Assembly: GCA_032158265.1 (NCBI GenBank)
Contig: JAVTIF010000003.1
Coordinates: 1,922,001 to 1,986,000, forward strand
DNA length: 64,000 nt
DNA from: Bacidia rubella
Lineage: Eukaryota > Ascomycota > Lecanoromycetes > Lecanorales > Ramalinaceae
Direction: 5' to 3'
Part shown: one piece after another, positions 10,239-19,266 of the stretch
Layout: each line of letters opens with the position of its first letter
Numbering within the stretch: the first letter of the stretch is position 1
The notes under the pieces: generated by a model
What the model saw: only the letters and a program-made list of their open reading frames with translations
The model's database searches: none
What the model was told of the DNA's origin: nothing
Made by a program: the position numbers and the translations under genes

Positions 10239-11144
10239 ATATATCTTAAAGAAATAAAGATTAAAGTAATACCTAAAAAGACTATAAAAAAAATTGTAAT
10301 TAAGAAGCTAAGAATTTAATACTTTCCCTTTAAAACTAAGAAACTATTAATTATAGTAATAAAATTAAAAATTAAAGAAAGATAAATAATAATATTAATT
10401 ATAAAAGAAAAAGAAAATAAGATAATAATAAAATTAATTAAGAAAATATTAAGTTTTCTATAAATAATAAATAATAATATATTAATTATAAATAACAATA
10501 ATAATCTTATATTAAAGGACATTAATATTAAGACTAAGTATAAACTAATTAATATAATATTATTTAAAGTTATATAAAGCACTAAAAAATATATAATACT
10601 TAGTAAATAATAAAAAAAAGATATAGATACTTTAAAAGTAAAAGACAAGAATATTTAATATATAAGTTATAAACTATAAACTATTAATATTCTAGCTTAT
10701 AGAAACTTTATAAATAAAATAGAGAATAGCAATTAAGTAAAATAAATAGATATTATTAAACTTAATAAGAAGTTTAAAGTATTAAAAGATTTAATAAATA
10801 TAAAATTATAGAAGCTTTTCGAAAAAAGCTAAACTAAATTAACTAAAAAATATGCAAAAAACCTTAAAGAAATTAAAAAAATCTAAAAGACTTATATTTT
10901 ATACTTAGCGAAAAAAGACTTTTTAGTCTCCTTTAATAAAAACCTAGTCAATAATTTAAATAATTAGATATTCTTTTTTAATTTAGCTTAAAATACTTAA
11001 TAGCTATTAATACTATACTCTAATAATAGATTTTAAAATAATAATAGGTTTTTAATACCTAGCTCCCTATTATAAAATAAAGAAATTAATAATAAAGAAT
11101 AAAAAAAAGAATCTAAAACAAGGGCTAAAGGTAACTAAGAAAAT

Positions 11145-11441
11145 AATAAAAATACTAATAAAAATAAGAATCGGTTTTTATTTTAAGAATAATTTATATC
11201 TAATATAGAAAAATATAAACAAGGCAACTATTTAACCTAAAATCTTTAACTAGATATTCTAGATATATTTAACCTAAAATATTTTATTAAATACTTTAAA
11301 AAAAAGATATATATAAATAATTAAAAACTACTAAATATTAAAATTAGATTAAAATTAAAATTAATTTCAGATAATAATTAATTAAGTTTTTTTTAAGATA
11401 ATAATAGAATGTTATTATTAAATAATATAATAGTATAACAG
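11145..11441 (+). repeat. Diverged direct repeat, copy 1 (partner 11875-12135)
   Basis: Shares with the partner AATAAAAATAAGAA then TTTTTA.TTTAAGAATAA, the block CTTTAACTAGATATT and the block TTTCAGATAATAATTAATTAAGTT, ending with TTATTATTAAATA.TATA. A GC-richer insert at 11443-11812 lies just after this copy. Confidence 0.6.
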
Positions 11442-11442
11442 T

Positions 11443-11812
11443 TGTTTGCCTTGCAATAGCTGTGGAACAGTAGGGTTCGCTTAGCAGGTAGTAACAAGCC
11501 TTGTATATAATTATAGCGGGGCGCGGTATATCGGCTTAGCTATAAAGGAAATATATAACTTATTTTAAAAAGCTTTATTAAAAATATTCAATAATAAATA
11601 TATTAACTACTAAAGAACAAATCTATTTAAAGTAAAAAAGAGCGATATCTATATATTTAATAGGTATTCACAATACTTACGCTATTCGCGCAGCTTACAA
11701 ATAGCAATCTAGCGAACATCGCGAAATCCGTGAGCAAGTTATAATTAGTTCATTTACTGAACCAATCTAAGACCTGTCCTTTATCGCCGAGCAGCCCTAT
11801 ACAGCCTAGGGC
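11443..11812. mobile_element. Inserted segment with 8-bp flanking duplication (possible DNA transposon or solo LTR)
   Basis: About 370 bp, clearly richer in GC than its surroundings, starting TGTTTGCCTTGC and ending AGCCTAGGGC. ATAACAGT occurs on both sides (11435-11442 and 11813-11820). An 8-bp duplication is typical of hAT-type insertions. If instead only ACAGT is counted (11438-11442 and 11816-11820), the segment ends TA and could be an LTR. No coding region is visible, so it would be non-autonomous. Confidence 0.45.
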
Positions 11813-11874
11813 ATAACAGTTAATAATAAAATATAAAAGAAAAAATTTAAAGTAGATATTAGAAACAAAGAAAA

Positions 11875-12135
11875 ACATAAAAAGAATATTAATAAAAATA
11901 AGAACTAGTTTTTACTTTAAGAATAATCTATATTTAAGCTAAAACCTTTAACTAGATATTTTAAATATATTTAAACTAGAATCTTTTATTAAATATTTTA
12001 AAGAAATAAATTAGTATTTAAAAATTATTAGAAATTAAAATAAAATTGAAGTCAAAGTCAATTTCAGATAATAATTAATTAAGTTCCTTTAAAGATAGTA
12101 ATAATATATTATTATTAAATAGTATAGCAATACTT
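11875..12135 (+). repeat. Diverged direct repeat, copy 2 (partner 11145-11441)
   Basis: Second copy of the block described at 11145, with C/T and G/A differences and small gaps. It follows the 11443-11812 insertion. Confidence 0.6.
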
Positions 12136-12795
12136 ATAATATTACTAAGAATCTTTTTATTAAAAAAATTTAAGTTTATGTAGGTTATTAGTCTCTTATT
12201 TAGCTATATCCTTTTTATAATAATTTTAGGACTAAGATATTATAGAAAGATATTACTACTTAGCTATATTCTAAGCTAAAGTATAACAATAAAAAGCGAT
12301 TTCCTTCTTCTTTTTCAGGTTTTTATAGATTAAGTTTTTAAGATTATTATAAATTTCCCTTTTTTTTCTTTAAATATAGTTCCTTAAAAGAAGTTAGAAA
12401 AGAATATTAAGGAATAAAATTTGGAAAAAATATAAATATATTCCAAAATAAATATATTATAGTATTTTTACTAACTTACAAGAATATAGTTTCTATAGTA
12501 CTTTTAATTATTAAGAATATAATAGTGTTTTTATTTATTAAATTGAATATAAGAAAAGTAAAATAAAAGTATCTTTTCGCCTTAAAATTATAATAATTAA
12601 AATAAATAAAGATAGCGCTTATAAACTTAGCTAGGTATAATAAAAAAAGAAAATAACAAAAGAAAAATAAGTAAAATGGAGAATAAAAACCCCGCTTTTT
12701 ATAGTTTTTATAGTATTATACTAAGCAATCTAAGAGAATAATATAAAGGAATAATATTATACTTTAAGCTATATAAATAAGTATTTCAAATAGAA

Positions 12796-13137
12796 TATTG
12801 TTAGTTAAATAAGTAAACTATTAAAATAAATATTTATATAATATATTAAATATATTTAAAACAAATAAAATTTATAAAAAAGTATATTCTATATATTTCC
12901 TATATTTATTTTAAGCTATATAAATATTACTTTTTTCTATTTGAATAGATCCGCTTTTTAGTAATTAATATATTTATCCTTAAATACTTTTAATAAAGCT
13001 TTTTAAAATAAACTATATACTTTTTTTATAGCTAAGCTAATATACTATACTTTACTATAATTATATACAAAACTTATTATTATTTACTAAGTAAACCTTA
13101 CTATTTCACGGCTATTGCAAAGCAAATAACTATTATA
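12796..13137 (+). repeat. Diverged direct repeat, copy 2 (partner 1728-2070)
   Basis: Aligns with 1728-2070 in direct orientation over about 340 bp. Together the two copies bracket the nested Gypsy elements and could be the ends of the oldest element in the block. Confidence 0.6.
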
Positions 13138-13470
13138 GAAAGTAGTAATATATTATATAAAACTAAGGTTTTAAAATAGAATTTAAAAAAATCTTTTCTC
13201 TTTTTATATTACTCTTTTTATCTATACTTGCAAATAATCTAAAGAGGTTACTTCTATAAGAAAATTAACTAAGATAACTAAATCTAGTATTAGATTATAT
13301 ATAATATGAATAGTTATTGCGAGAGTAACTTGCTAAGAATAGATCTTAGTATTTATTTAATAAATTTCAGTTAAAATACTATAGATTTCAAGAGATTAAT
13401 ATAAAAAGAATTGTTATACTTACTAGTAGTTTATAAACAAAGCTAGACTTAGTAACTAGCTATAGCTAAG

Positions 13471-14073
13471 CTAAGGCTATACTTTATAAAAGTATAGGGA
13501 ACTTAGAGTAAAATAAAGGTATTATAAAATAGGGCGGAAATATAGGGTAAAGATCGGAAAGAGTCTCTTTACCCTAATAAATATAGGGTAAAGTAAATAA
13601 AAAAATAGGTTTTTTATTTCCCTTTAGTAGCAGATAGAATAAGCTAAAAATAGAAAGTTTAATTAAATATTAATATATATTAATATATTAAGTAATGTAT
13701 TAATATAAATATATATATTATATAATATTATATAATATTAAAGATTTTTCTTTAAGAGAAAATAGAGAGGGAAAATTAGTAAAAAAATTAATAGAAATTT
13801 TAAAGAATTTTAAAAATAAAAATTAATTAATATTTAATTAAAATAAGGTTTATTAATAATAGATATTATATATATATTTAAAGTTTAATTAATCTTTATT
13901 AATAATTTTACTAATCTTTTTTTTTCAGTAAAGAACCTATTTTTTCCCTCTATTTTACCTTATATCTTTATAAAAATTACCTACTCTATACCTTTAATTA
14001 CTTACCCTATAGTAAGGTAGGTAATAGACCCTATTCCTTACCTTACTCTATACTTTTATAAAGTGTAGCTAAG
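13471..14073. mobile_element. Foldback / MITE-like element with long imperfect terminal inverted repeats
   Basis: GGCTATACTTTATAAAAGTATAG (about 13475-13497) reappears inverted at about 14047-14069 (as CTATACTTTTATAAAGTGTAGC on the + strand). Inner segments also pair: ATAGGTTTTTTATTTCCC (13606) against AACCTATTTTTTCCC (about 13933) in part, TTAGTAAAAAAATTA (13788) against TAATTTTACTAA (13906), and AATTAAATATTAAT on both arms. No coding capacity. RIP has blurred the ends and I see no secure target duplication. Confidence 0.5.
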
Positions 14074-14502
14074 ACTAAAAGCTAAAAGTTTAAAACTTAC
14101 TGTTTACTAATAATATTAGTTTTAAAAGCTATTAAAAAGCAATAAACTATATTAAATATTAAAAGTTTAATATTTAATAATAAATACAATTTGCTATTAA
14201 AAGATTTTTAATACTTAGTTTATACAATAAAATATAGTCTATTTTATTTTATATTTTCTAGAATTCTCTTGCTAGCGAAACACTAGTAATTATAAGAATA
14301 TTGTATTTTTAAAAATTTCATAAAATTTTTGGAACTATAATAAGAAATATACGTTCTCTATGTTCTTCGTAATTAATTTGTATTAGAACTTATACGGGAG
14401 CAAACATAATACAGTATTATCACCGTATTTAATTCTGTCACCGTAATTCTACCGCAAAATGAACCCATTGCCGGACGCTAAGGCATCGCTCAGCAACTTA
14501 CC

Positions 14503-15473
14503 ATGTCGAAGTTATTTAATGGATTCACGGAGTTCACACAATCTGTAGGTAATGAGATAACTATCTACGGCTTGAAGGCTGGCAAAGGCCCGCCGCTACT
14601 CTTGCTCCATGGGTATGACAAAATCTTTCGTCGATATGCACTTATTCGTTGTGTGTGAAGATCTAAGCCAATCGCAGGTTCCCAGAAACGCACCTGATGT
14701 GGCATCGCATTGTCCACCAGCTAGCGCAAACATACACAGTCATAGCAATCGACCTCAGAGGCTACGGTAAGTCCTCGAAACCAGCCGGAGATGCCCAACA
14801 TCTCACGTACAGCAAACGTGCTCTGGCCGGAGACTGTGTCAGAGTCATGACTGCCCTAAACTACCCGAAATTCTTCATTTGCGCCCACGACAGAGGTGCA
14901 CGCGTAGCCCACCAGCTCTGCATCGACCATCCCACGGCAGTCCAGAAAGTGATCCTGCTCGATATAGCACCCACGTTGGTTATGTACAGCCAAACTGATT
15001 TTGACTTCGCGAAGTCGTACTACCACTGGTTCTTCCTCATCCAACGATCCCCGTACCCTGAGAACATGATCACCGGTAACCCTGAAGCCTTCATGGAGCT
15101 GCAAATGGGCCAGCGACCCAACGATGCAGGAGGCCATCTCTTCGACCCAAGAGCTTGGGATGCGTATCTGGACATGCTGAGGGATCCCAAGGCTGTGCAT
15201 GCGATGTGTGAAGATTACAGGGCCTCGGCTACTATTGACATGGAGCATCAGCGGAAGGATGTTGAGGAGGGGAGGAAAATTCAGTGTCCACTTTTGGTAC
15301 TATGGGGCAAGAAAGGTATGATTGAGATGAAGTTTGATGGGGTCGCTGATTGGGAGGCTGTTACTGCGTCAACTGTTCAAGGCGAAGCACTAGATTGTGG
15401 GCACTACATTCCAGAGGAAGTTCCAGATGTGCTGCTGGAGAGACTGTACAAATTCTTCGGCGACAAGCAGTGA
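14503..15473 (+). CDS. Haloacetate (fluoroacetate) dehalogenase-like alpha/beta hydrolase
   Basis: Two exons, 14503-14612 and 14678-15473, with a 65-nt intron (GTATGA..CAG) that restores the motif HGFPETHLMWH across the junction; 301 aa. Predicted soluble hydrolase using an Asp nucleophile. In order: oxyanion region HGFP at 36-39, DLRGYGKS, nucleophile Asp108 in HDRGAR with Arg109 and Arg112, acid Asp132, His153-Trp154 in YHWFF, Tyr217 in EDYRA, base His279 in CGHYIPEE. From memory, bacterial fluoroacetate dehalogenase uses D110, R111, R114, D134, H155, W156, Y219 and H280, so the carboxylate and halide pocket is kept almost residue for residue. An epoxide hydrolase is less likely, because that family has a Tyr pair in the cap. 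Converges with the minus-strand gene at 15615. Start is the first ATG in frame, 170 bp from the AT-rich block. Confidence 0.85.
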
Positions 15474-15614
15474 AGAATCGAACATTTGTTCGACAATGGA
15501 AGTAGACGATTTGTACAATAGCGACGTGAGAGCCGGTCAAGACTCGAGATCTGATTCTAGAGGAATGCATCTTTCGTGAGTCAATAACTTCCTTTGTTTC
15601 GCTTTTACAAACAC

Positions 15615-16220
15615 TCAGGGAAAAATCTCATAAGCCTCCCTCCTCACCCCTCCCTTCCCTTTCCCCCTCCCCTTCGCACTCCTCTTCCTCGCCACAACCT
15701 CCAAACCCCTCTCATCCTCTCCAACCTTCCCCTCCAACCCATCCATACTCTGCGCCTGCAACTCCAACTCCCTAGCATTAGCCCTACAAACACTCTTCAA
15801 ACTCTGCACCCTCCTAACAGTCGGGCGCCTCTCCCTCTTCGCTCCCCTACCACTCGACCCCTCCTCAGCATCCCCACTCATCACCCGCTTGAGGTTCTGC
15901 ATCAGAGGGGATGAGGGCGGTGTCATTCCTATGTCGTTGAAGCTGAGGAAGTCGGTGGGCCCGCGGTTGGGGTGGGGGTGGTGGTGGTGGGGTGAGGGAG
16001 GGGATTTTGTGTAGGCGGTTGATAGGGCTTTGGAGTGCGGGGAGGCGCAGAGGACGTGTGTTTGGGTTATGTTTATTGTGGGGGGTGTTTTTGTGATGGT
16101 GTTGGTCGGGGAGCGGGATTTGCGGCAGAAGGGGTTGGAGAGGGTGAATTTTCGGGGGGTGGTGGATGAGGAGGAGGATGTGGAAGAAGAAGAAGATGAC
16201 GATGTTGATGTTGAGGACAT
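15615..16220 (-). CDS. Small fungal protein of unknown function, Ser-rich N-terminus
   Basis: 201 aa from ATG at 16220 (context CCATAATG). The frame is open 102 codons further upstream, but that part is low-complexity and covers a tetranucleotide repeat, so I take the internal ATG. I do not recognise the family. The N-terminus is a long Ser/Thr run, followed by a basic stretch, a His/Pro patch (HHHHPHP), then a motif-like core FLSFNDIGMTPPSSPLMQNL, a basic segment (KRERRPTVRRVQ) and a Lys/Arg/Gly-rich C-terminus. No membrane segment. TPPSSP is a possible proline-directed phosphorylation site (inference). The transcript strand is C-rich in its 5' half and G-rich in its 3' half. Convergent with the hydrolase, 141 bp apart. 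Confidence 0.6.
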   Translation of the reverse strand: MSSTSTSSSSSSSTSSSSSTTPRKFTLSNPFCRKSRSPTNTITKTPPTINITQTHVLCASPHSKALSTAYTKSPPSPHHHHPHPNRGPTDFLSFNDIGMTPPSSPLMQNLKRVMSGDAEEGSSGRGAKRERRPTVRRVQSLKSVCRANARELELQAQSMDGLEGKVGEDERGLEVVARKRSAKGRGKGKGGVRREAYEIFP

Positions 16221-16300
16221 TATGGTGGTTGTTTTGGTGTGGATACTTGGTGTTTTGGTAATGATGTCCGCTTTGATTTCTGGGATTTGGGTACAAAGTG

Positions 16301-16337
16301 TTGTTTGTTCGTTTGTTTGCTTGTTTGCTTGTTTGCT
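16301..16337. repeat. GTTT/GCTT microsatellite
   Basis: Runs of TTGTTTGTTCGTTTGTTTGC then TTGTTTGCTTGTTTGCT, in the probable 5' leader of the minus-strand gene at 15615-16220. Confidence 0.8.
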
Positions 16338-16740
16338 AGAGTGAGTTGTCTTGTGAATTTCTGGATGTTGTTCTTGGAGGAGGAAGGAGAGGGTACTTAT
16401 CACAAGGCTATTGTTCGACAATGGGACATTGCTTTTGTCGAAGAGAGGCAGATTGTTTCTAGACCGCACAAAGCTATTGTCTCGCTGAGGTATCCCTGAG
16501 TGGAACAAGCCTATTGTTAGTGGCACAATTCAATTGTTGGGCCCGTCTTTGTTTGCTTGGGTGCCAGTTTGAGCGATTCCGATAAGGCGCTCGGAAAAAC
16601 AGTGCACGACAGACAACCTGTACCTTGCATATTATTCACTCTTTACATTCTACCGGATATACATTCACATAGGTCTCTTTGCAACAACTTTTACCCTAGG
16701 TTTAGTCTATCCTCGGTTCAGAAAGACGAACAGCTGCAAA
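16338..16740. other. Spacer with scattered CTATTGT-type short repeats
   Basis: Between 16400 and 16540 a short word (AAGGCTATTGTT, AAAGCTATTGTC, AAGCCTATTGTT, and looser CAATTGTT) recurs every 25-60 bp. I see no gene. The rest is the upstream region of the small ORF at 16741. Confidence 0.4.
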
Positions 16741-17139
16741 ATGAGTGCAAGCGACTTATGGCTAGAGATTGCTCTCGACCCTTCAACATCTGTCAACCAC
16801 ATCGAGGGACAAGCCTTTCCAAGGAGACTAGAACAACAGGAAGATGCAGAACTAATTCAAACCAAGCAAAATCTAGCGCTGAGTCTATCCAAATTGCAGC
16901 AATTGCAGCCAGCACTCGAGGCTCTCAGCCTGTCTATACCGCACTCAAAGGCTGGAAACCTAGTGGCAAGCCCCAGATCTGGATCTGTCAAGCCCGAAGT
17001 GATTGTTGAAGCTGCTCCAAAGCAAAAGAGAGTCCATAATACCCCACCACTATTTCAAGATCAGACTTTGTTGATGCCGCCGCCGATGAAGAGCAGATCA
17101 CGGAGGAGAACGTCAAGGAAAACTTGCTTGGAGACATGA
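16741..17139 (+). CDS. Hypothetical small protein, frame switch near 17040-17065
   Basis: 132 aa from an ATG in good context (GCAAAATGAG). The sequence starts MSASDLWLEIALDP and holds a Gln/Leu-rich possible short coiled coil (LALSLSKLQQLQPALEAL). From about 17040 a different frame looks better: it reads an acidic helix (FVDAAADEEQITEENV) and continues SQHQWQLQQLEHLKSGKFSI to a stop near 17287. A splice site (for example ..CAAGATCAG at 17064) or a frameshift could join the two, giving about 180 aa. I could not settle the donor. Function unknown. Converges with the F-box-like gene at 17321. Confidence 0.4.
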   Translation: MSASDLWLEIALDPSTSVNHIEGQAFPRRLEQQEDAELIQTKQNLALSLSKLQQLQPALEALSLSIPHSKAGNLVASPRSGSVKPEVIVEAAPKQKRVHNTPPLFQDQTLLMPPPMKSRSRRRTSRKTCLET

Positions 17140-17320
17140 TAGGTTCATTATTGTCACAGCACCAATGGCAACTGCAGCAGTTGGAGCACTTGAAAAGTGG
17201 GAAATTCTCGATAAAAGGCGAAAAGACTCTTTTCTGTGTCTTGGCCTTTGAGCCCGCTATAAATGAAGCGAAAATATATTTCCATTGATGAGGCGTCTTC
17301 TCCTATCGTTTACTGTGCCA

Positions 17321-18358
17321 TCATAATCGTTGATCATTACGTCTGGGCTTTGATTCGAGGCTCCATCCACAAATCTGGGTTTTAGTGTGACCTTGTTGAA
17401 CGAAAGGTTTGGACCAGCGTGATTTACACTCTTTCTCAGCCTGGTGTTTCGTACATTTTCCGTCTGCTACGCCCCGACCTTGCTTCTTTTTCTCTCTTGT
17501 ATCCAGCTCTTTTTCGCCGTTCGCTGTCTCGCATGCAGGCTTCTTCTCTTTGCTTACGCCATATTCCCATTCCCATACCCCAGTAATATCATGCTCATCA
17601 GGTCCTTCATGCTCGTCAGACCGTTTCTCAATAGTTGGCTCTATCTCAAGCGCCTTCTCCATATCTAAGCCCGGCAGGAACAACTTGCAAAACTCTTTCA
17701 ATATTAGAGTATGAATAACTCCAGTCGGTGCAATCTCCTCAAGCACATTGGCGGCGAACGTAATCTTGACATGCTTCAAGCCTGTTATCTCAGGACTGAC
17801 CAGCATATTCAAGCCTCGCTTGAGCAGTAGAGCGCCGTTCTCGGTATCCTCGCATGTAATCTCACGAAGGAACGCTTTCTTAGCTTTGTTAGAGGACGGG
17901 ACGCCGTACTTCTTGTAGACCTTAGGTAGGTTAACGAAACGCTGGCCCCAGAAATGTAAGTGGAGGTTGCGGATCATGGAGGCGTTTCGAGGGCCGATGG
18001 TTGCGACCCACGGACCAAGGCGCACGAAGTTGCAGTTGAGGATGTGAAAGTCGTGGGTATTGCTGGAAGGTGAATTTTTACTTTTGCGGTTCTTCAATGT
18101 ACATGCTGCGCAGCTTTCACGGACTTCAGTGAAGTATGGCTGATCCATGCGGCGTCTGTCTGAAAAATAGAAGATGTGTTGACCGTACAACACGGCGGCG
18201 GCTTCGTTGTAGACTTGTTGGCACGTGCGAAGGATAGCTACAGGACGTTGTTCAAGGAAGACCTCAATCACGCCATATTTAGTGGTGAAGTATCTCAGGT
18301 AAACCTGGTCACGAATCTCGATCGGTAGATGGAAGAAAGTTGTACGATTAGAAGCCAT
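17321..18358 (-). CDS. F-box-like / DUF7730-type protein 1
   Basis: 345 aa, single exon, ATG at 18356-18358. The N-terminus has the fungal F-box-like signature FFHLPIEIRDQVYLRYF followed by AILRTCQQVYNEAAAVLYGQ, where LPxEIRxxIY and LL..C..v..Ea...LY are diagnostic of the DUF7730/2EXR group. Members are numerous in Pezizomycotina and are presumed adaptors or relics of SCF-type ligases, but roles are mostly unproven. The middle has a CXXC pair (CAAC) in a longer loop, and the last about 90 residues are charged and rich in Lys/Glu, likely disordered. One of four such genes, plus a relic, in this window. Confidence 0.75.
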   Translation of the reverse strand: MASNRTTFFHLPIEIRDQVYLRYFTTKYGVIEVFLEQRPVAILRTCQQVYNEAAAVLYGQHIFYFSDRRRMDQPYFTEVRESCAACTLKNRKSKNSPSSNTHDFHILNCNFVRLGPWVATIGPRNASMIRNLHLHFWGQRFVNLPKVYKKYGVPSSNKAKKAFLREITCEDTENGALLLKRGLNMLVSPEITGLKHVKITFAANVLEEIAPTGVIHTLILKEFCKLFLPGLDMEKALEIEPTIEKRSDEHEGPDEHDITGVWEWEYGVSKEKKPACETANGEKELDTREKKKQGRGVADGKCTKHQAEKECKSRWSKPFVQQGHTKTQICGWSLESKPRRNDQRL

Positions 18359-18638
18359 GGTGCCGCCCGCTTGACAGCCAGAGACTCGCAGTGAATGGGA
18401 GTCGTCTACCTTGCTTGTGAGATGGATGTCTATGCTTAGAATTGCGAGACTCTTAATACCACGCTTCTATTTTAAGTATGACCGTTGCTAGTGAAAAGGC
18501 ACATGGCGGGGTTGGGTGTTAAGATATAGCTCATCGAAATCTCTTGGCAGGTTTGACTCCCACTGTATTGACCTTTTACTGAATTCTAGCTGAGACCTTC
18601 TATGCTTCACGAAACTACCTCAACAGCAGTTAATCAGC

Positions 18639-18824
18639 ATGGCGCACATGTCGGACCTCAAGCGGCAAGAAGAAACGACGAAGGCTAAAACGCTGCTCAC
18701 ATTCTTCAAGACGAAGCGGACTTGTACAGATAAAGAACTAGAGAGATAGCAAGAACTTGAGCGAAATTATGAAGTGTTGTCATCGAAGAGTTACAAGTGG
18801 AACATTAAACTAGAAACCCGGTAG
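18639..18824 (+). pseudogene. Small broken reading frame with one internal TAG
   Basis: From ATG 18639 the frame reads MAHMSDLKRQEETTKAKTLL then a Lys/Glu-rich helix ..DKELER, a TAG at 18747-18749, and continues in the same frame QELERNYEVLSSKSYKW to a TAG at 18822. The stop splits what looks like one continuous charged helix and is one C-to-T change from CAG. A GTAGGC at the end could be a splice donor of a longer lost gene. No family recognised. Confidence 0.35.
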
Positions 18825-19266
18825 GCATACCTTCACCTCCCACAGGAGTGACTGTGGTGATACGACAATGGTATTACAAACTGACATTATACATGCCATC
18901 ATGTGTCATAGTGTAAATTTATTCTTCGACGTCCTGTTGCGTCACACAATGGCATAGACTTTGGCCAAAGACCGTTGATTACCGCAAAGCCTTTGTCTTG
19001 GCCCACAGAATGTCTCTTGACAAAGAAAACTTCACACAACTCCCCTATCTGCTCATTGCTACTGTATGATTGTTTGCCATCCTTGTTCATCGAACAAAGG
19101 CGAACACCCACCTCTCGAAATGTTATTTTACGAGGCAATCGGCTTACAGATCTCTACCACTCGGTTTTGGCTTTTCGACGATTCACGCCTTGCTGCTTGA
19201 CTTTATTCCCTCACATATTCTATTCATAGGATTGGAAATCTTCACGCCTTGAAAAGCGTACCGTCT
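18825..19266. other. Intergenic, no gene seen
   Basis: Short overlapping frames on both strands (for example 18899-19138 minus, 18975-19229 plus) lack recognisable motifs. I treat them as chance. Confidence 0.4.

Larger units (their letters stand above)
1170..14330. other. AT-rich, RIP-mutated transposon compartment
   Basis: About 13 kb where A and T dominate, long ORFs vanish and C is rare before A, between two flanks of ordinary composition. Coding remnants are recognisable only as transposon proteins whose Cys codons have become Tyr (TGT to TAT) and whose Gln/Trp codons have become stops. This is the expected product of repeat-induced point mutation, the C-to-T process of ascomycetes that acts on repeats. 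Islands of higher GC inside it (LTRs at 2648 and 9328, segments at about 9806-10146 and 11443-11812) are separate insertions with less damage. I recognise no host gene inside. Confidence 0.85.

Noticed and set aside
10316..10648. 110-codon minus-strand frame, all hydrophobic (Ile/Leu/Phe/Asn/Tyr)
   Set aside because: A by-product of A/T-only sequence: TAT/ATT/AAT/TTT codons dominate and there is no domain. It lies inside RIP-mutated DNA.
15594..16499. Several frames overlapping the Ser-rich small protein gene (plus strand) and its upstream extension
   Set aside because: Shadows of repetitive coding sequence. Extension of the minus-strand frame upstream of 16220 crosses a microsatellite.
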